The position numbers were made by a program, and so were the translations under genes. This document shows, one piece after another, positions 27,070 through 34,843 of a DNA stretch of 64,000 nt. The DNA lies in assembly GCA_020635285.1 (NCBI GenBank), contig JACKAB010000006.1:62001-126000 (forward strand). Reading direction: 5' to 3'. The notes under the pieces were generated by a model. That model saw only the letters and a list, made by a program, of their open reading frames with translations, ran no database searches and was not told the origin of the DNA. The stretch is from Ignavibacteriales bacterium (GTDB taxonomy: Bacteria; Bacteroidota; Ignavibacteria; Ignavibacteriales; Melioribacteraceae). Every line of letters starts with the position of its first letter. Position 1 is the first letter of the stretch.

Positions 27070-27609
27070 CTATGTTAAATAATAAATGTTTGGTTTAGTT
27101 CCAGCTTCTGGAATTAACGAGTGATTCTTTCTTGATTTTAATAATTGACTTACTTTACTACTTGGGTCATCCAAATCACCAAAATACATACAATGAGTGG
27201 GACAGACAGAAACGCAAGCGGGATCTTTTCCATTTTCAACTCTATGGATACAAAAAGTACATTTATCAACATAACCTTCCGGGTGAACATATCTTGCATC
27301 ATAAGGACATGAGGCAATACAAGCCTTACAGCCAATACATTCCCCGTGAGTAACTAATACCACTCCTCCAACATCATGGTAATGACTAGCTCCAGTTGGA
27401 CAACATGAAACGCAAGGTGCATCTGTGCAATGATTACATCTTTCTGTTCTTATTTCCATTTCAATTGTGGGAAATTTTCCTGAAGACTCGGTTGTTATCC
27501 AATCTCTGCAAAATCCTTCTGGAACATTATTTTCTGCTTCGCAGGCAATAACGCAATCCTGGCAGCCAACACATTTTTTGGTATCTATCACCATTCCATA
27601 TCTAGCCAT
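27070..27609 (-). CDS. psrB: 4Fe-4S ferredoxin subunit (PsrB/NrfC type)
   Basis: A 179-residue electron-transfer subunit with four cysteine groups for four [4Fe-4S] clusters: CVGCQDCVIAC, CNHCTDAPCVSCC, CIGCKACIASC and CTFCIHR with CVSVCPTHC. This is the standard beta subunit linking a molybdopterin subunit to an NrfD-type membrane protein. It starts directly at the end of psrA, whose 3' end holds its GGGAGG site. Confidence 0.92.
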   Translation of the reverse strand: MARYGMVIDTKKCVGCQDCVIACEAENNVPEGFCRDWITTESSGKFPTIEMEIRTERCNHCTDAPCVSCCPTGASHYHDVGGVVLVTHGECIGCKACIASCPYDARYVHPEGYVDKCTFCIHRVENGKDPACVSVCPTHCMYFGDLDDPSSKVSQLLKSRKNHSLIPEAGTKPNIYYLT

Positions 27610-29820
27610 TTATGCCTCCCAATCAATTGTTACAAAATTTACATTCATACCTGTACCACCCATTAAAGGGTCCATTTTATATTTTGTAATAAGTTGAGAA
27701 TCGCTAGCACCTTTGTTAAATGTTTGCCTATACATTTTTGATCGTTGACCAAAACCATGAACCATATAAACACAATCCGTTCTAATTCTTTCTGTTGCTT
27801 TAACTTTTACTTTGTTACTAACAATCCCATCTTGATTTTTAAGTTTAATATAATCACCATTTTTTATGCCCATTCTTTTTGCAATATCATAATTTAACCA
27901 AACTTCATTTTCATCCATTAAACCTGAAAGAAATCTGTTTGATTGAGTTTTGCTAAATGTGTGAACAGGTGATCTGCCAAATAATAATCTAAAATAACCT
28001 GCCGGAGGTTCTTCCGGTTTTGTGTACTTAGGAATTGGATCGAAGCCGGCATCCTTTAATTTGTGAGAATAAAACTCAACTTTGCCCGTTGATGTATAAA
28101 ATTCTATCTCTTCATCTTCATCAAAATAGATTTTACCTTTTGGCGCTCTAATAACTCCCTTCTCTTTCAATTGAGGTAAACTAAGTCCAGCTGACCTTAG
28201 TCTTGTATCTAAATATTCTTCAACATCTTTCCATGGGAAATATTCTTGCAATCCCAATTTATCAGCAAGTTTTTTTGCAATCCACCAATTTGGTTTTTGA
28301 TCATTGGGAGAATCAACAACCGGTTGTCTTAATGAAACAAATCCTTCTCTGAACAAAGGATTATTCAAATCATCATATCTTTCAACATATACTGATTCTG
28401 GTAGAACAACATCTGCATAACCCGCAATTTCACTTGGAACAACATCGCACACAACCATTAAATCTAATTTTTGAATTGCATTAATTGTCTCTTGAGTATT
28501 TGGCAGAGCTTGTGTTAGATTTGTGCCATAAACAAACCAGCCTTTTATTGGATATGGTTTTTCGGTTAGGGTGGCCTCTCTTAATCCGGTTGAAAGTTTC
28601 TCCCCTTCTGCAAAAGGATATTTATGATTTGGATTATCAGCCGCACCTTTTTCAGATTTTGGATATGCTGGATAAGGATATTTTGGGATATTAACTGAAG
28701 TAGGATTATAGAAACCGCCTTTCTTTCCCCAGTTGCCCATTAAGGCATTTAGCAACGCAATTGCACGGCTTCTCTGTGCATCGTCTCCATACCAAGAAGT
28801 ATGTCTTCCCGGGTGGATTAAAGTTGCCGGCATATATCTTGCCATTTCCCTGGCTGTTTCTCTAATAACTTCCGGATCTATTGTTGTTTCTATGTAAGCC
28901 CACTCGGGTGTGTATTGTGCAATTTCATACTGGAACTGCTCAAAACCGTAAGCGTACTTTTCAATAAATTTTTTATTATATAATTCTTCGGTTACCAAAA
29001 CATTCATCCAGGCAAGAAGAAGAGCCATATCTGTCCCAGGTTTAATTGGCAGATAATATTTTGCTTTGCCTGCAGCTACTGAGAATCTTGGATCAACTGT
29101 AATTATTGTTGCACCTTTTTCAATTGCTTCAGAGAATTCTTGAACTTGTGTATTATGCATATTTTCACCAAGATGAGAACCGATAAGTACAATACATTTG
29201 GAATTTCTTAAATCAGTTCTTTCGGGTGAGCCGATTACATCACCAAAAGTCAGTTCAAAACCAACTTCTCTTGGTCCACGGCATTGGGCAAAAGAAGGAG
29301 CAGTATCGTTCGGAGTTCCATAAGCATGCATTAAATGTTTTAAGAAATTTCCACCAACTCCATGACTAAATAAAACCATAGCTTCAGGTCCAAAGTCAGA
29401 TTTTATTTTTTTCATTTTTTCTGCAATGTAATTTAAAGCTTCATCCCAAGTAACTTGAACAAATTCTTCTGAGCCTCTGGGACCTTTTCTAATTAATGGT
29501 GCTTTTAATCTTGAATCATCAAAATGTGCTCCAATTCCACCTGTTCCTCTTGGACAAAGTCTTCCTTCACTTAATGGATCATCTGGATTTCCTTCAATTT
29601 TCCATAATTCTCCATCTTTTAAGTAAGCAATGGCTCCACATTTCCAAAAGCAAATATCACAGTAAGTTGGAATTTTTTGTATCCCCTTAACTTTCTTTCC
29701 AGTTTTTACTTCTACTTTTTCAGCGCCCTTTACTACTTCACTTAGTGAAGAAACTGCAACGGCAGCTCCAAAAGTAGCACCAGTAATTTTTAGAAATCTT
29801 CTTCTTGATAATGAATTCAT
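27610..29820 (-). CDS. psrA: Molybdopterin oxidoreductase (polysulfide/thiosulfate reductase-like) catalytic subunit
   Basis: A 736-residue bis-MGD enzyme of the DMSO-reductase superfamily. It has a Tat signal (SRRRFLK at 5-11), so it acts in the periplasm; a [4Fe-4S] site at Cys54, Cys57, Cys61 and Cys89; and a likely Mo-ligand Cys180 in PSFAQCRGP. The C-terminal molydopterin-binding domain follows. The partner genes and the sulfur transporters favour polysulfide or thiosulfate reduction, but the superfamily also has arsenate and tetrathionate enzymes, so the substrate is inferred from context. Overlaps merR by ATGA. Confidence 0.85.
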   Translation of the reverse strand: MNSLSRRRFLKITGATFGAAVAVSSLSEVVKGAEKVEVKTGKKVKGIQKIPTYCDICFWKCGAIAYLKDGELWKIEGNPDDPLSEGRLCPRGTGGIGAHFDDSRLKAPLIRKGPRGSEEFVQVTWDEALNYIAEKMKKIKSDFGPEAMVLFSHGVGGNFLKHLMHAYGTPNDTAPSFAQCRGPREVGFELTFGDVIGSPERTDLRNSKCIVLIGSHLGENMHNTQVQEFSEAIEKGATIITVDPRFSVAAGKAKYYLPIKPGTDMALLLAWMNVLVTEELYNKKFIEKYAYGFEQFQYEIAQYTPEWAYIETTIDPEVIRETAREMARYMPATLIHPGRHTSWYGDDAQRSRAIALLNALMGNWGKKGGFYNPTSVNIPKYPYPAYPKSEKGAADNPNHKYPFAEGEKLSTGLREATLTEKPYPIKGWFVYGTNLTQALPNTQETINAIQKLDLMVVCDVVPSEIAGYADVVLPESVYVERYDDLNNPLFREGFVSLRQPVVDSPNDQKPNWWIAKKLADKLGLQEYFPWKDVEEYLDTRLRSAGLSLPQLKEKGVIRAPKGKIYFDEDEEIEFYTSTGKVEFYSHKLKDAGFDPIPKYTKPEEPPAGYFRLLFGRSPVHTFSKTQSNRFLSGLMDENEVWLNYDIAKRMGIKNGDYIKLKNQDGIVSNKVKVKATERIRTDCVYMVHGFGQRSKMYRQTFNKGASDSQLITKYKMDPLMGGTGMNVNFVTIDWEA

Positions 29821-30269
29821 GTAGCAATTCCTGATATTTTCTTTATTAAATCTTTAATTGAACCGCATTGTGAATACTCAGTATAGACTTCACAATCTCT
29901 GCAGTCTCTGTTTTCACAAGTTGTATTTGGATGATTAAAAGTCCAGCAAGGCTGGGCATGACTTTGGAATGCATTACAAATTTTCCTATCTTCTTCAGAA
30001 CACTTAACAACCTCCCAACAGGGGATTAAAGAGTAAATTGTTTTAATGCCATTTATACTGATTTTTGATTCATTTATTGCTCTACGTATACATCTCAATC
30101 TTTCCAAATCATCCTCTGAATAGATTCGCTGGTTCCCATCTGTTTTATGTGGAATTATCAGGCCTTCTTTCTCATACATCCTTAAAGTTGGGACTGAAAT
30201 ACCTAAAAGTTGGGCAGCAGTTCTTATTGGATAAATTGGAGTTTTTGTATCTAAAGTTATTTCCATCAT
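29817..30269 (-). CDS. MerR family regulator with two-CW cysteine domain
   Basis: A 150-residue regulator. Residues 12-80 are a MerR helix-turn-helix closest to the HspR/GlnR style (YPIRTAAQLLGISVPTLRMY, then GNQRIYSEDDLERL). The C-terminal third has eight cysteines (84, 90, 98, 108, 118, 123, 126, 135) with Cys-Trp pairs at 84-85 and 108-109, the pattern of two-CW domains, which may bind a metal or Fe-S cluster or sense sulfur. It is the first gene of the module A operon, overlaps psrA by four bases and has a strong inverted repeat 12 bases upstream of its start. Confidence 0.82.
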   Translation of the reverse strand: MMEITLDTKTPIYPIRTAAQLLGISVPTLRMYEKEGLIIPHKTDGNQRIYSEDDLERLRCIRRAINESKISINGIKTIYSLIPCWEVVKCSEEDRKICNAFQSHAQPCWTFNHPNTTCENRDCRDCEVYTEYSQCGSIKDLIKKISGIAT

Positions 30270-30280
30270 ACACTTAAATT

Positions 30281-30304
30281 AGTTGATACCCAGAAATATC
30301 AACT
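30281..30304. promoter_or_regulatory. Inverted-repeat operator of the merR-psr operon
   Basis: AGTTGATA (30281-30288) and TATCAACT (30297-30304) are perfect 8-base arms with an 8-base spacer. They lie 12-35 bases upstream of the merR start codon, the expected place for an autoregulatory MerR/HspR-type site. Confidence 0.6.
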
Positions 30305-30642
30305 TTCTTGCCAATTGTAAATATCACCTTGCGAATATTGCAAAGCACATAATATTATTCAGTTTTTAATTTTTCCAAGATGGTAAAATCTTTGAAAATA
30401 TCATAAAATCAAAAGATTTCTTATTAAAGAGTATAATTCTAAATGGTAAATCATTACCAAATTACACGATGAGGTTTTCAAATGGATAATAGATTTTAGT
30501 CTTAAATCTCTTAAAATTTGGAAAGGACAATTTGTATTTTTCAAAATATGGGAAATAGAATAGGGATTGTCTGATTAAAACAGAAAGTAATTTCGTTAAA
30601 ATCTATATATAAATGAGGAAAATATTATCGTTACAAAGTCAA
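30305..30642. other. Gene-free stretch between sulfur modules
   Basis: AT-rich, no coding potential on either strand. It should contain the minus-strand promoter of the merR-psr operon near its left end. No repeat or RNA gene was recognised. Confidence 0.45.
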
Positions 30643-30674
30643 ATAGCTTCAGAGATTCTTTTCTCTGAAGCTAT
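30643..30674 (-). terminator. Terminator hairpin of sulfur module B
   Basis: TAGCTTCAGAGA (30644-30655) pairs perfectly with TCTCTGAAGCTA (30662-30673), 11 bases after the YeeE-rhodanese stop on the minus strand. The following T tract is short. Confidence 0.75.
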
Positions 30675-30684
30675 AAAAAAGATA

Positions 30685-31875
30685 TTAACAACCGCCAACA
30701 ACACGTTTTTGTTTCTTAACAACTTTTCCAACCGGTTTATTATTCTTAATCATTTCAGGAATTACACTTGAGGCTCTTTTTCTGAATTTAAAAGTAGTTT
30801 CTTCAACCCTATTAGTAGGTGATTTATCATCCGTATAATTTATGATTTCTGACTTAAATTCGTTAATCCCACCTTTTAAAATTTCAATATTGCTGTACCC
30901 CAGTTCCTTTGCAATTATTGCTATTTTTCTTTCTGTCATCTCATCATTTGCAATAAACACATTTGTTTTATGTCTTATACTTAATAGCTTGTTTGGTTCC
31001 TTTTCAAAAAAATTATCTATTGAAAATGAAATTGAATTTGGTAAACTCATTTCTTTGTATTCATCATATTTTCTAAAATCAAAAATTTGAAGACGCTTAT
31101 CATTCTCCATAATTCTATATGCCAGTTCATCAGAAACCATTTCTTTAATTGGGTATGAATTAACAAATTCTATATTTTCAACTTTTTCTAAAAGTCCTGA
31201 TTTCTTGGGCGGGAACATAAAAGCTGATACTGCAATAAAAACTCCAACTACAGCTAAGCCAATATAATAAGGTGTTAAACGCACTGCCGGTTTTTTAATT
31301 TTATTTATTTTATTTTCAATAATAGATGTTGCCCAAAATGCCAATAAAGCCACAGAAGTTAAGAGAAATGCAAAAAGTGATTGTGTCATTCCAAAAGTAT
31401 TAAAAATTCTAACTCCACCATAATTGCCGGACATATAGAATTCTTCCCAAAGTGGATAACCTTCTGCAAACAATAGAATACCAATAACAGACCCAAGTAT
31501 AAAATACATTGCATCAATCTTTCCAATAGCAGCCGCACAAACGCTAGTTCCCGGACAGAATCCGCCAATAACGAAACCTAATCCCATAATCAATCCGCCA
31601 ACAATTGCCGGCCCGACAAAAAGAGGATTGATATATATTAGATTTACATCTAAATAACCAAAATGGTCAAGCATAATGATTCCAAACATTCCAACCAATC
31701 CAGCTGTAAAAAACACTCTTAGAACTGTGAAATCATATCCATAAAACAATCCAACTAATTTCTTAGATGTTGAAAATCCAGCTTGCTCAAGAATTGCTCC
31801 AAACAAAACTCCAATAACAAGCGCAATAATAAAATTTAAATCGTTACTAATAATATCCGGAACTAATGGTCCCAT
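30685..31875 (-). CDS. YeeE/YedE C-terminal half fused to a Cys-less rhodanese domain
   Basis: A 396-residue fusion. Residues about 10-190 match the second half of YeeE/TsuA channels (GFVIGGFCPGTS with the conserved Cys; GKIDAMYFILG). A further membrane helix lies near 200-220, then a rhodanese-like domain (about 235-350; RLQIFDFRKYDEYKEM, IEILKGGINEF). Its active-site loop reads VFIANDEMTER, without Cys. The basic tail ends KKQKRVVGGC, so the last residue is Cys, as in the module A rhodanese. It is the last gene of the octaheme-cytochrome b-YeeE operon. A sulfur-relay role is inference. Confidence 0.82.
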   Translation of the reverse strand: MGPLVPDIISNDLNFIIALVIGVLFGAILEQAGFSTSKKLVGLFYGYDFTVLRVFFTAGLVGMFGIIMLDHFGYLDVNLIYINPLFVGPAIVGGLIMGLGFVIGGFCPGTSVCAAAIGKIDAMYFILGSVIGILLFAEGYPLWEEFYMSGNYGGVRIFNTFGMTQSLFAFLLTSVALLAFWATSIIENKINKIKKPAVRLTPYYIGLAVVGVFIAVSAFMFPPKKSGLLEKVENIEFVNSYPIKEMVSDELAYRIMENDKRLQIFDFRKYDEYKEMSLPNSISFSIDNFFEKEPNKLLSIRHKTNVFIANDEMTERKIAIIAKELGYSNIEILKGGINEFKSEIINYTDDKSPTNRVEETTFKFRKRASSVIPEMIKNNKPVGKVVKKQKRVVGGC

Positions 31876-31887
31876 TTTATAATCTCC

Positions 31888-32400
31888 TTATAACCAAAGT
31901 TTTCTAAAAAAGTAAGCAAAAGCATACGCGCCGCCGAAAATGGCAACCATAGTTAAAATTCCGCCGGTAGATAAAACTGCCATACCGCTTAAAGCAGCAC
32001 CACTTGTGCAACCTCTGCCTAATTGCGCTCCAAATCCAAAGAGTAAACCGCCTGTCATTGCTCCAAAAATTCTAACTCCGGATTTGATTTTAGGTCCATG
32101 CTCCAATGTAAAATTTAATCTATCAGAAACTAATCCAGATATAAATGCGCCAATTAAAACTCCAACAACTTCAAAAACTAGCCAAGATTTTAAGGCACTA
32201 CCTGCATGAGCATCTGTATATTCTTGAAAAAATTTAGTATCAGCAGCATGTTCTGGTGCAACAGAAGTAACAGCTTCAACAGTAATACTTTTTATTGCAC
32301 CACTCGCACCCAAACCTCTTCCGGTAATATAAACCGTCGCTACCAAAAGTAATCCAAGTAAAAATCCAGCTAGGTAAGGATTCATATACTTTGTTTGCAT
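31888..32400 (-). CDS. YeeE/YedE sulfur transporter, N-terminal half
   Basis: A 170-residue membrane protein, paralogous to the 191-residue module A copy (both have GRGLGASG and the GRGCTSG/ARGCTSG cysteine motif) but without its His-rich N-terminus. It abuts the cytochrome b gene and lies 12 bases before the YeeE-rhodanese fusion, with which it should form a complete channel. Confidence 0.82.
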   Translation of the reverse strand: MQTKYMNPYLAGFLLGLLLVATVYITGRGLGASGAIKSITVEAVTSVAPEHAADTKFFQEYTDAHAGSALKSWLVFEVVGVLIGAFISGLVSDRLNFTLEHGPKIKSGVRIFGAMTGGLLFGFGAQLGRGCTSGAALSGMAVLSTGGILTMVAIFGGAYAFAYFFRKLWL

Positions 32401-33047
32401 TATTTATTCTCCTCTAATTTTTTAGTTTCGCTTTCATCATCATCTTCTAATTCTTCATAACCCGTTAACATTGCTTTTAGGTTTGAGGTCAATGTTTCAC
32501 CAGTTGTTATTAAATAAAGGTGAACTATTACAAATGAAATTAAAAAGAATGCTGCAATAGTATGAACTAATGCAATAATCTCCAGCGAAGCAATATTTAA
32601 ATATTGAATTTCATTACCTTGCGGATAACGAAAAAGCATATACAGCAATCCAGAAGTAACCATTACCGGAATTACCAAAACTTTTAAACCAAAGTAAGTT
32701 AACTTTTGCATTGGATTTAATTTTCTGAGCACAGTCTTCTTTGTAGGATGAGGTTCATTTTTAAACATTCCCCAAAGATAATACTGCATCTGCTTGGATA
32801 AATTTTTATACGTTGGAATGTATTGGCGCCATTCACCAGTTGTAAAATGCCAAAATATTGCAAATACAATTAGTATTATAAAAAGATAAGCCGCAATATT
32901 ATGGTATAAAACAGCTTCTTCAAATCCAAAAAACTTATATAATCCGTGAATTTCGAAACCGCTGAAAGCAAGAAATATTATTAATATTGCTTGCAGCCAA
33001 TGCCAAAATCTTTCAAATGATCTATATACATAAACTTTCTTTGTCAT
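32400..33047 (-). CDS. Membrane cytochrome b (PhsC/b561-like)
   Basis: A 215-residue protein with four membrane helices and histidines placed for two b hemes (RFWHW, LYHNIAA, FWHFTTG, LVHTIAAF and FVIVHLY). This fits the di-heme subunits of thiosulfate reductase, formate dehydrogenase and hydrogenases. It overlaps the octaheme gene by one base, so it is probably that enzyme's quinone-linked partner. The acidic C-terminus (ELEDDDESE) is cytoplasmic. Confidence 0.83.
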   Translation of the reverse strand: MTKKVYVYRSFERFWHWLQAILIIFLAFSGFEIHGLYKFFGFEEAVLYHNIAAYLFIILIVFAIFWHFTTGEWRQYIPTYKNLSKQMQYYLWGMFKNEPHPTKKTVLRKLNPMQKLTYFGLKVLVIPVMVTSGLLYMLFRYPQGNEIQYLNIASLEIIALVHTIAAFFLISFVIVHLYLITTGETLTSNLKAMLTGYEELEDDDESETKKLEENK

Positions 33048-34624
33048 TATTCATTAACTCCATTTTTTAATTTTTTAGCAGCAATAAATCTAAACGTTCC
33101 GTGAATTAAGATTCCAAATAATGCCAAAATTATATTCCAGATTCCAATAAGATCAATTACTTTTGAGTAATCTCTTCCGGGCATATAAAAATCATTAAGT
33201 TGAGCCAATCTGCTATTTTCTCTTGTGTGGCATTCTGCACATTGAACTGAGCTTTTTGAAGTTGAAACTTGATGATTTATAGGCCAATTCATTTCAGTCT
33301 CAATGAAATCAACTTTGCCGCTAAAAGGTAAACCAGCATCTTTCATCCCTTCTGTACTAGCTGTTTCCCAATCAAAATCAACCCAAAAAGCACCTTCACC
33401 TTTGTTATCTGAATATAATTTTGGTTGTATTAAAATCTTATTAATTGGATCATAAGGTTGAATTGCTCTATGCACTTTTACAGGAATTATTTTGGATTCT
33501 GAATCTGAATAAGAACCGTTTAATTGATTCATAACCAATGGTTTTGTTGTATCAGAAATAATATCTCCTTCTAAATAGTGAGATGCCGTTCCATTAAACC
33601 ATTGATATTCCGGCTTTATATCTCTTTCCCAAACAAAACTTCCTTTTATTGAAAGATAAGTATGATTGCCAAGACTATCTTCTTCTGAATAAGGCTCACC
33701 ATTTTTTAACTTACCAGCTTTTGACCAATCCCAAAACATTTTTGTTGATTTCTCTTTAGCATAAATTGGGATATGGCAAGTTTGACACGCTACTTTTAAA
33801 GTATGCTCATTTAAGATTTCTTTTGAGTGCGGAGTTGAAGTATGGCAATCTTCACAAAAAGCTCTGTTGTGGTTCATTGAAGAAAGTGAATACATTTTTC
33901 CGGCAATTGTGTGCTGTTCTGTTGTGTGGCAATCAACACATTGTAAATCAACTCCATCAGCATCCATATGAACATCAATTTCATTAGTTGGATAAAACAT
34001 TAAACTACTCAAATCGCCATGTTTAACATTATCTCCACCACCTCCAAAGAAGTGACAAACGCCACAATTTGTTCGTTTAGGTGGTCCTACATTTTCTGCA
34101 ATTTTATTAAAGTCCAAGGTCATTACCGGTGCGCCGCCTTGATTAGAAGCTTTGGCATAAGTTTCTGTGTTATCATGACACACAAGGCAATCTATATTGT
34201 TTGCATCTGTAAAACTAAGGCCTTTTTCATCCATGCCATAACCAATATGACATTTAGCACAGCTTTTTTCATTGCCTTGAGTACCAATGCAAAAATTATT
34301 CATTGCATTTTTTTTGCCGATTGAAACTATACCACGACCTTCAATATATTCTTCCCTTTCCCAATTCCAGTGATTTGAATGCATAACTTGTTCTGCACTC
34401 TTATTATGACAAGCAATACATTCTGCAGTAACTTCCCTGGGGGAGCTAAATTTTTTCTGAAGTTGAGGAAATTTTGAATGATCAACAGATGGAATGTGTT
34501 TTTCAGGATATTTTTCTCTTAGCTTATCAAGAGTATTTTCTGAAACATTGTGGGTTGTTAAAGTGCCAATTGCCACAACAATTACTAAAACTAATACTCC
34601 AAGTGAGCCAATAATTTTTTTCAT
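33047..34624 (-). CDS. Octaheme c-type cytochrome, tetrathionate reductase (OTR) family
   Basis: A 525-residue periplasmic multiheme protein with eight CxxCH sites (Cys starts at 69, 122, 146, 187, 229, 257, 280, 462). The spacing and the segment NNFCIGTQGNEKSCAKCH match the OTR family, whose Shewanella member reduces tetrathionate and also nitrite or hydroxylamine in vitro. It has an N-terminal signal/anchor (4-22) and, unlike soluble OTR, a C-terminal membrane helix (about 491-514). The overlapping cytochrome b and the sulfur channels suggest a quinol-linked sulfur-oxyanion reductase; nitrogen substrates remain possible. Confidence 0.87.
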   Translation of the reverse strand: MKKIIGSLGVLVLVIVVAIGTLTTHNVSENTLDKLREKYPEKHIPSVDHSKFPQLQKKFSSPREVTAECIACHNKSAEQVMHSNHWNWEREEYIEGRGIVSIGKKNAMNNFCIGTQGNEKSCAKCHIGYGMDEKGLSFTDANNIDCLVCHDNTETYAKASNQGGAPVMTLDFNKIAENVGPPKRTNCGVCHFFGGGGDNVKHGDLSSLMFYPTNEIDVHMDADGVDLQCVDCHTTEQHTIAGKMYSLSSMNHNRAFCEDCHTSTPHSKEILNEHTLKVACQTCHIPIYAKEKSTKMFWDWSKAGKLKNGEPYSEEDSLGNHTYLSIKGSFVWERDIKPEYQWFNGTASHYLEGDIISDTTKPLVMNQLNGSYSDSESKIIPVKVHRAIQPYDPINKILIQPKLYSDNKGEGAFWVDFDWETASTEGMKDAGLPFSGKVDFIETEMNWPINHQVSTSKSSVQCAECHTRENSRLAQLNDFYMPGRDYSKVIDLIGIWNIILALFGILIHGTFRFIAAKKLKNGVNE

Positions 34625-34843
34625 AAGTAACCTAAATTGAATAAAAATAAAATTTATTTTATGCTATAAAACATTAGATGAGACACTATCAAGAATGCTG
34701 CCAATTACATTATTTGATTTATGGCATGAAACGTATATTTTGATATGATTTTCTTCTTAAATCTGGGAAATGAAATTATTTTTTCTATATTTTGATAGAA
34801 GCAGTTAAAGGTCGGGAATTGTTTTAATCAATTCTAGGAAATA

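Noticed and set aside
27132..27353. Plus-strand open frame opposite the ferredoxin subunit
   Set aside because: It is a shadow of the highly conserved psrB gene on the other strand.
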